The position numbers and the translations under genes were made by a program. The notes beneath the pieces are model-generated. The model did no database searches. It was not told where the DNA came from and saw nothing but the letters and a program-made list of their open reading frames with translations. A stretch of DNA of 64,000 nucleotides from Halochromatium glycolicum (GTDB taxonomy: Bacteria; Pseudomonadota; Gammaproteobacteria; Chromatiales; Chromatiaceae): contig NZ_NRSJ01000015.1 in the NCBI RefSeq assembly GCF_016584085.1, positions 23,091 to 87,090 of the forward strand, written 5' to 3'. This document shows positions 60,774-64,000 of this stretch, piece by piece (the first letter of the stretch is position 1; each line of letters opens with the position of its first letter).

Positions 60774-62867
60774 TCATTCTTGTAGGAGCGACAGGTCCGC
60801 TACGTTCAGGAACAGCTGTTCCGTCTGCCGCAGGACCGCGAGCCGATTTCCCCTGATCCGAGGATCATCGGCCATCACCATCACCTCGTCGAAGAATCGA
60901 TCGAGCGCGTCACGCAGACCGGCAAGCGCGCCGAGTACGGCATCGTAGTCGCGACCTTCCAGCAACGGCTCCAGCCGCTCGATCGTCGCCTCGAGCTGCT
61001 CGACCAAGCCTTGCTCGGCACTGTCCTGCAACAGCTCCTGGTCCACCCGGGCGCCGATCGCGTCCGGGGGCGCCTTGCGCAGAATGTTACGGGTCCGCTT
61101 ATTCGCAGCAGCGAGTGCAGCGGCTTCAGGGCGGTTGCGGAACCGGCCCACGGCCTGGATACGGCGGTCGATATCGAAGGGCTCGCCGATGCCTAATGCC
61201 AGCACCGAGGCCACGACGTCGGCCCGAGCACGACGCCCGGGCTCGGCTTCCGCGTAGTAGCGCTTCAGCCGGTCGATGCAGTAATCGAAGGCCTCGTCGA
61301 TGCAGCCGCTGGCATCCACACTACCCTGATAGCCTTGGGCCGCCTCGCCAAGTAGCTTGCGGAGATCCAGGTCTAAAGGGGTCTCGATCAGGATGCGCAG
61401 CACGCCGATCGCGGCCCGACGCAGGCCGTAGGGGTCCTTGACGCCGGTCGGCCGCTCGCCGATCGCGAAGATCCCGAGTAGCGTGTCGACGCGGTCAGCG
61501 ATCGCGACCGCTCGGGCCACCGGCTGATCGGGCAGCCGATCACCGGCCTGTCTCGGCCAATAATGCTGTTCGATCGCCGCCGCAACGCTCGGCGGTTCGC
61601 CCGCGTGCTCGGCATAGTAACGGCCCATGACCCCCTGGAGGCTGCCGAACTCACCGACCATCGCGGTGACCAGGTCGCACTTCGCGAGCCGAGCAGCGCG
61701 CCCGGCCTCAGCGACTGGGGCGTCGGTGCGCTCTGCGATCCAAGTAGCCAGCCTGGCGATCCGTTCCGCTTTCTCGCGCAGGGTTCCAAGCCGGTGCTGG
61801 AAGACGATCCCCTTGAGCTCGTCGACGCGCTCGCCAAGCGGTATGCGCCGATCCTGCTCCCAGAAGAACTTCGCGTCAGCGAATCGGGGTCGGATCACGC
61901 GCTCGTTACCGGCGCGCACCTGATCCGGCTGCGCGCTCTCGATGTTGCTGACGGCGATGAAACAGGGCAACAGGCGGCCGGTGTCATCCAACACCGGGAA
62001 GTATTTCTGATTGGCCTGCATCGTCTCGATCAGGACCTCGGGCGGCACCTCGAGGAATCCCGGGTCGAATCGACCCAACAGTGCCTGAGGCCATTCGCAG
62101 AGCGCGGTGACCTCATCCAGTACATCGGGATCGATTGCGGCCTGTCCGCCGGCCTCGTCCGCAAGCGCCTCGACCTGCCGACGGATCGATGCGCGGCGTG
62201 CCTCGAGCTCGGGCTCGACCCAGGCACGACGCAGCCCCTCCGGGTAGTCATCCGGCGTCTCCAGCGGCAGCGGTTCAGGTGCGTGAAAGCGATGCCCGCG
62301 GGTCGTCCGCCCGATCTCGAGCCCGAGGACCCGGCCTGGTATGAGCGCCGATCCGAACAGCCCCAAGACCCAATGCACCGGTCGCACGAACTCGACATCG
62401 CTCGCCCCCCAGCGCATCCGCTTCGGGATCGGCAGCTCAGCAAGCGCCCGCTCGACCAATGCCGGCAGCAGCGCCATCGCGCGTTCTCCGCTGACCCGCT
62501 GCTCGAACCGAAGCCAGGCGCCCTTCTCGGTCTCTTCCCGACCCAGCGCATCGATCTCGACGCCGCACGACCGTGCGAACCCGAGTGCCGCCTTCGTCGG
62601 CTGACCATCGGCATCGAACGCGGCCTGCACCGCTGGTCCGCGGCGAACGCTGGTCTCGTCGGGCTGGACGCTTGCAACGGCTTCGATGAGCACAGCCAGC
62701 CGTCGCGGTGTCGCATAGACCCGGGCGGCGCCGTGCTCGAGCCGCGCGTCGTCGAGGCGCGCGAGCAGCCCGTCGCGGAAGGCGAGCGCAAGCCTCTCCA
62801 GGGCGGCCGGCGGCAACTCCTCGGTGCCGATCTCGACGAGCAAGTCGGCTCGCTCCCCGCCGTTCAT
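60774..62867 (-). CDS. glyS: Glycyl-tRNA synthetase beta subunit
   Basis: A 697-residue subunit of the alpha2-beta2 enzyme. It starts [23 protein letters not shown] after the ATG at 62867, with HRFHAPEPL and [12 protein letters not shown] in the middle. The C-terminal anticodon-binding/HD part ([22 protein letters not shown]) is typical. It overlaps glyQ by 4 bp. Confidence 0.95.
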   Translation of the reverse strand: MNGGERADLLVEIGTEELPPAALERLALAFRDGLLARLDDARLEHGAARVYATPRRLAVLIEAVASVQPDETSVRRGPAVQAAFDADGQPTKAALGFARSCGVEIDALGREETEKGAWLRFEQRVSGERAMALLPALVERALAELPIPKRMRWGASDVEFVRPVHWVLGLFGSALIPGRVLGLEIGRTTRGHRFHAPEPLPLETPDDYPEGLRRAWVEPELEARRASIRRQVEALADEAGGQAAIDPDVLDEVTALCEWPQALLGRFDPGFLEVPPEVLIETMQANQKYFPVLDDTGRLLPCFIAVSNIESAQPDQVRAGNERVIRPRFADAKFFWEQDRRIPLGERVDELKGIVFQHRLGTLREKAERIARLATWIAERTDAPVAEAGRAARLAKCDLVTAMVGEFGSLQGVMGRYYAEHAGEPPSVAAAIEQHYWPRQAGDRLPDQPVARAVAIADRVDTLLGIFAIGERPTGVKDPYGLRRAAIGVLRILIETPLDLDLRKLLGEAAQGYQGSVDASGCIDEAFDYCIDRLKRYYAEAEPGRRARADVVASVLALGIGEPFDIDRRIQAVGRFRNRPEAAALAAANKRTRNILRKAPPDAIGARVDQELLQDSAEQGLVEQLEATIERLEPLLEGRDYDAVLGALAGLRDALDRFFDEVMVMADDPRIRGNRLAVLRQTEQLFLNVADLSLLQE

Positions 62868-63811
62868 GCTGCCTCCCCTTGCTGAGCCGCAGCAGTCGTC
62901 CGCATCGGGAATCCGAGCTCCTCGCGGCTTGCGTAATAGGCCTCCGCGACTGCTCGGGCCAGGGTCCGGACCCTCAGGATAAAGCGTTGGCGCTCGGTGA
63001 CCGAGATGGCCCCGCGCGCATCGAGCAGATTGAAGGTATGCGAGGCCCTGAGAACCTGCTCGTAGGCCGGCAGCGGAAGGCCGGCCTCGACCAAGGCCTG
63101 ACTCTGCTGCTCGCAGCTGTCGAATAGACCGAACAGCGTCTCGACATCGGCAAGCTCGAAGTTGTAGGCGGACTGCTCGCGCTCGTTTTGCAGGAACACA
63201 TCGCCGTAGAGGACTGGACCATTGCCCGATTCGGTCCACAGGAGGTCGTAGACGCTCTCCACGCCCTGCAGGTACATCGCGATGCGCTCGAGCCCATAGG
63301 TGATCTCCCCAGTGACCGGACGGCATTCGAGCCCGCCAACCTGCTGGAAGTAGGTGAACTGGGTCACCTCCATGCCGTTCAGCCACACCTCCCAGCCGAG
63401 TCCCCAGGCGCCGAGCGTCGGCGATTCCCAGTTATCCTCGACGAAGCGTATATCGTGCACGAGCGGGTCGATCCCCAGCTCACGCAACGAATCCAAGTAC
63501 AGGTCCTGGATCGCGATCGGCGACGGCTTGAGCACGACCTGATACTGATAATAGTGCTGCAGCCGGTTCGGATTCTCCCCATAGCGGCCGTCGGTCGGCC
63601 GCCGCGAGGGCTGCACGTAGGCCGCATTCCAGGGCTCTGGACCGATCGAGCGCAGGAAGGTGCCGGGATGAAAGGTGCCTGCTCCGACCTCCATATCGTA
63701 GGGCTGCAAGACAACGCAGCCCCGGCTGCTCCAGTACCGCTCCAAGCGGAAGATGAGCTCTTGAAAACTGAGACGATCATGCGGCGGGTTCGTCAACGCC
63801 GACTCCAGCAC
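62864..63811 (-). CDS. glyQ: Glycyl-tRNA synthetase alpha subunit
   Basis: A 315-residue class II catalytic subunit. The motifs [38 protein letters not shown] and [27 protein letters not shown] (slightly varied) are nearly invariant in the family. The start is a GTG at 63811 without a strong ribosome site. It leads the glyQ-glyS-gmhB-plsC unit. Confidence 0.95.
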   Translation of the reverse strand: MLESALTNPPHDRLSFQELIFRLERYWSSRGCVVLQPYDMEVGAGTFHPGTFLRSIGPEPWNAAYVQPSRRPTDGRYGENPNRLQHYYQYQVVLKPSPIAIQDLYLDSLRELGIDPLVHDIRFVEDNWESPTLGAWGLGWEVWLNGMEVTQFTYFQQVGGLECRPVTGEITYGLERIAMYLQGVESVYDLLWTESGNGPVLYGDVFLQNEREQSAYNFELADVETLFGLFDSCEQQSQALVEAGLPLPAYEQVLRASHTFNLLDARGAISVTERQRFILRVRTLARAVAEAYYASREELGFPMRTTAAAQQGEAA

Positions 63812-64000
63812 TGGCTAAAACCCTGCAGTATAGCGATTACTCCCCAGTGGCGACTACTGCTGCTGACCGCTGCCAGCAATTCCCGCCATCCTCGGAGATG
63901 GCAGCTGACAAGACACGGAGACCGGCATTGAAGATCTCTGGACGCATGGACGCCTCGCTGCAGAGCAACGCTTTGATGAAGCTGGCTTGTTCTCCCCTCA

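Noticed and set aside
63927..64000. Possible start of a gene at the right edge (IEDLWTHGRL... or a TTG frame one base later)
   Set aside because: Two frames are open to the window end and only about 24 codons are visible, too few to decide.

Overview
The window is a high-GC gammaproteobacterial chromosome segment that includes the dnaA replication-initiation region. Gene content (UbiK, Coq7, Vfr/CRP, E. coli-type SpeD, glyQ-glyS-gmhB-plsC beside gyrB, rpmH-rnpA-yidD-yidC-mnmE divergent from dnaA-dnaN-recF) fits a free-living gammaproteobacterium. The coiled-coil protein style and an ArsR regulator with a sulfide-sensor-like cysteine pair suggest a Chromatiales (purple sulfur bacterium) relative; that assignment is inference, because no photosynthesis or sulfur-oxidation genes lie in the window.

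Layout. 1-2.5 kb: overlapping hybrid histidine kinase, receiver-PAS protein and ArsR-type regulator. 2.7-6.6 kb: speE, then a minus-strand porin-glnK-amtB unit with a textbook sigma-54 promoter and two NtrC sites. 6.6-15.1 kb: ubiK, comM-like ATPase, ABC-F protein, DUF2939 protein, glgP and glutamate dehydrogenase. 15.1-17.2 kb: coiled-coil gene and its remnant, an AT-rich island with DnaA-box-like sites and 13-bp iterons, an intact IS200-type element and tRNA-Leu(UAA). 17.5-25.4 kb: LON-domain protein, IscA/SufE, PKHD hydroxylase, two unrecognised proteins, SLC13 transporter, MepA. 25-33.7 kb: secDF coupled to a 2OG oxygenase, yajC, tgt, HAD, msrA, a candidate anti-SD small RNA, queA. 33.8-43.5 kb: tRNA-Leu(CAA), NamZ-like protein, tRNA-Phe, gene remnants, Fe-S proteins, coq7, speD, osmC-like, crp, trpC-trpD-DUF4332. 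43.7-64 kb: mnmE-yidC-yidD-rnpA-rpmH, dnaA-dnaN-recF, a 4.1-kb gene-poor interval, gyrB, and plsC-gmhB-glyS-glyQ.

The most striking part is the recF-gyrB interval. Six perfect copies of the 16-bp ParB site TGTTCCACGTGGAACA (parS) occur at 52687-56195, one of them inside the recF reading frame. Three lie in near-identical tandem modules of about 260 bp, with degenerate modules on both sides. Two modules carry a small TA-flanked insertion sequence at the same position but in opposite orientations. This looks like an expanded chromosomal centromere next to dnaA. parA/parB and mnmG/rsmG are not in the window.

Three further families of short non-coding repeats (a 159-bp MITE-like element, an 89-bp element with CCTAAG ends, and a REP-like palindrome) are scattered through the intergenic spaces.
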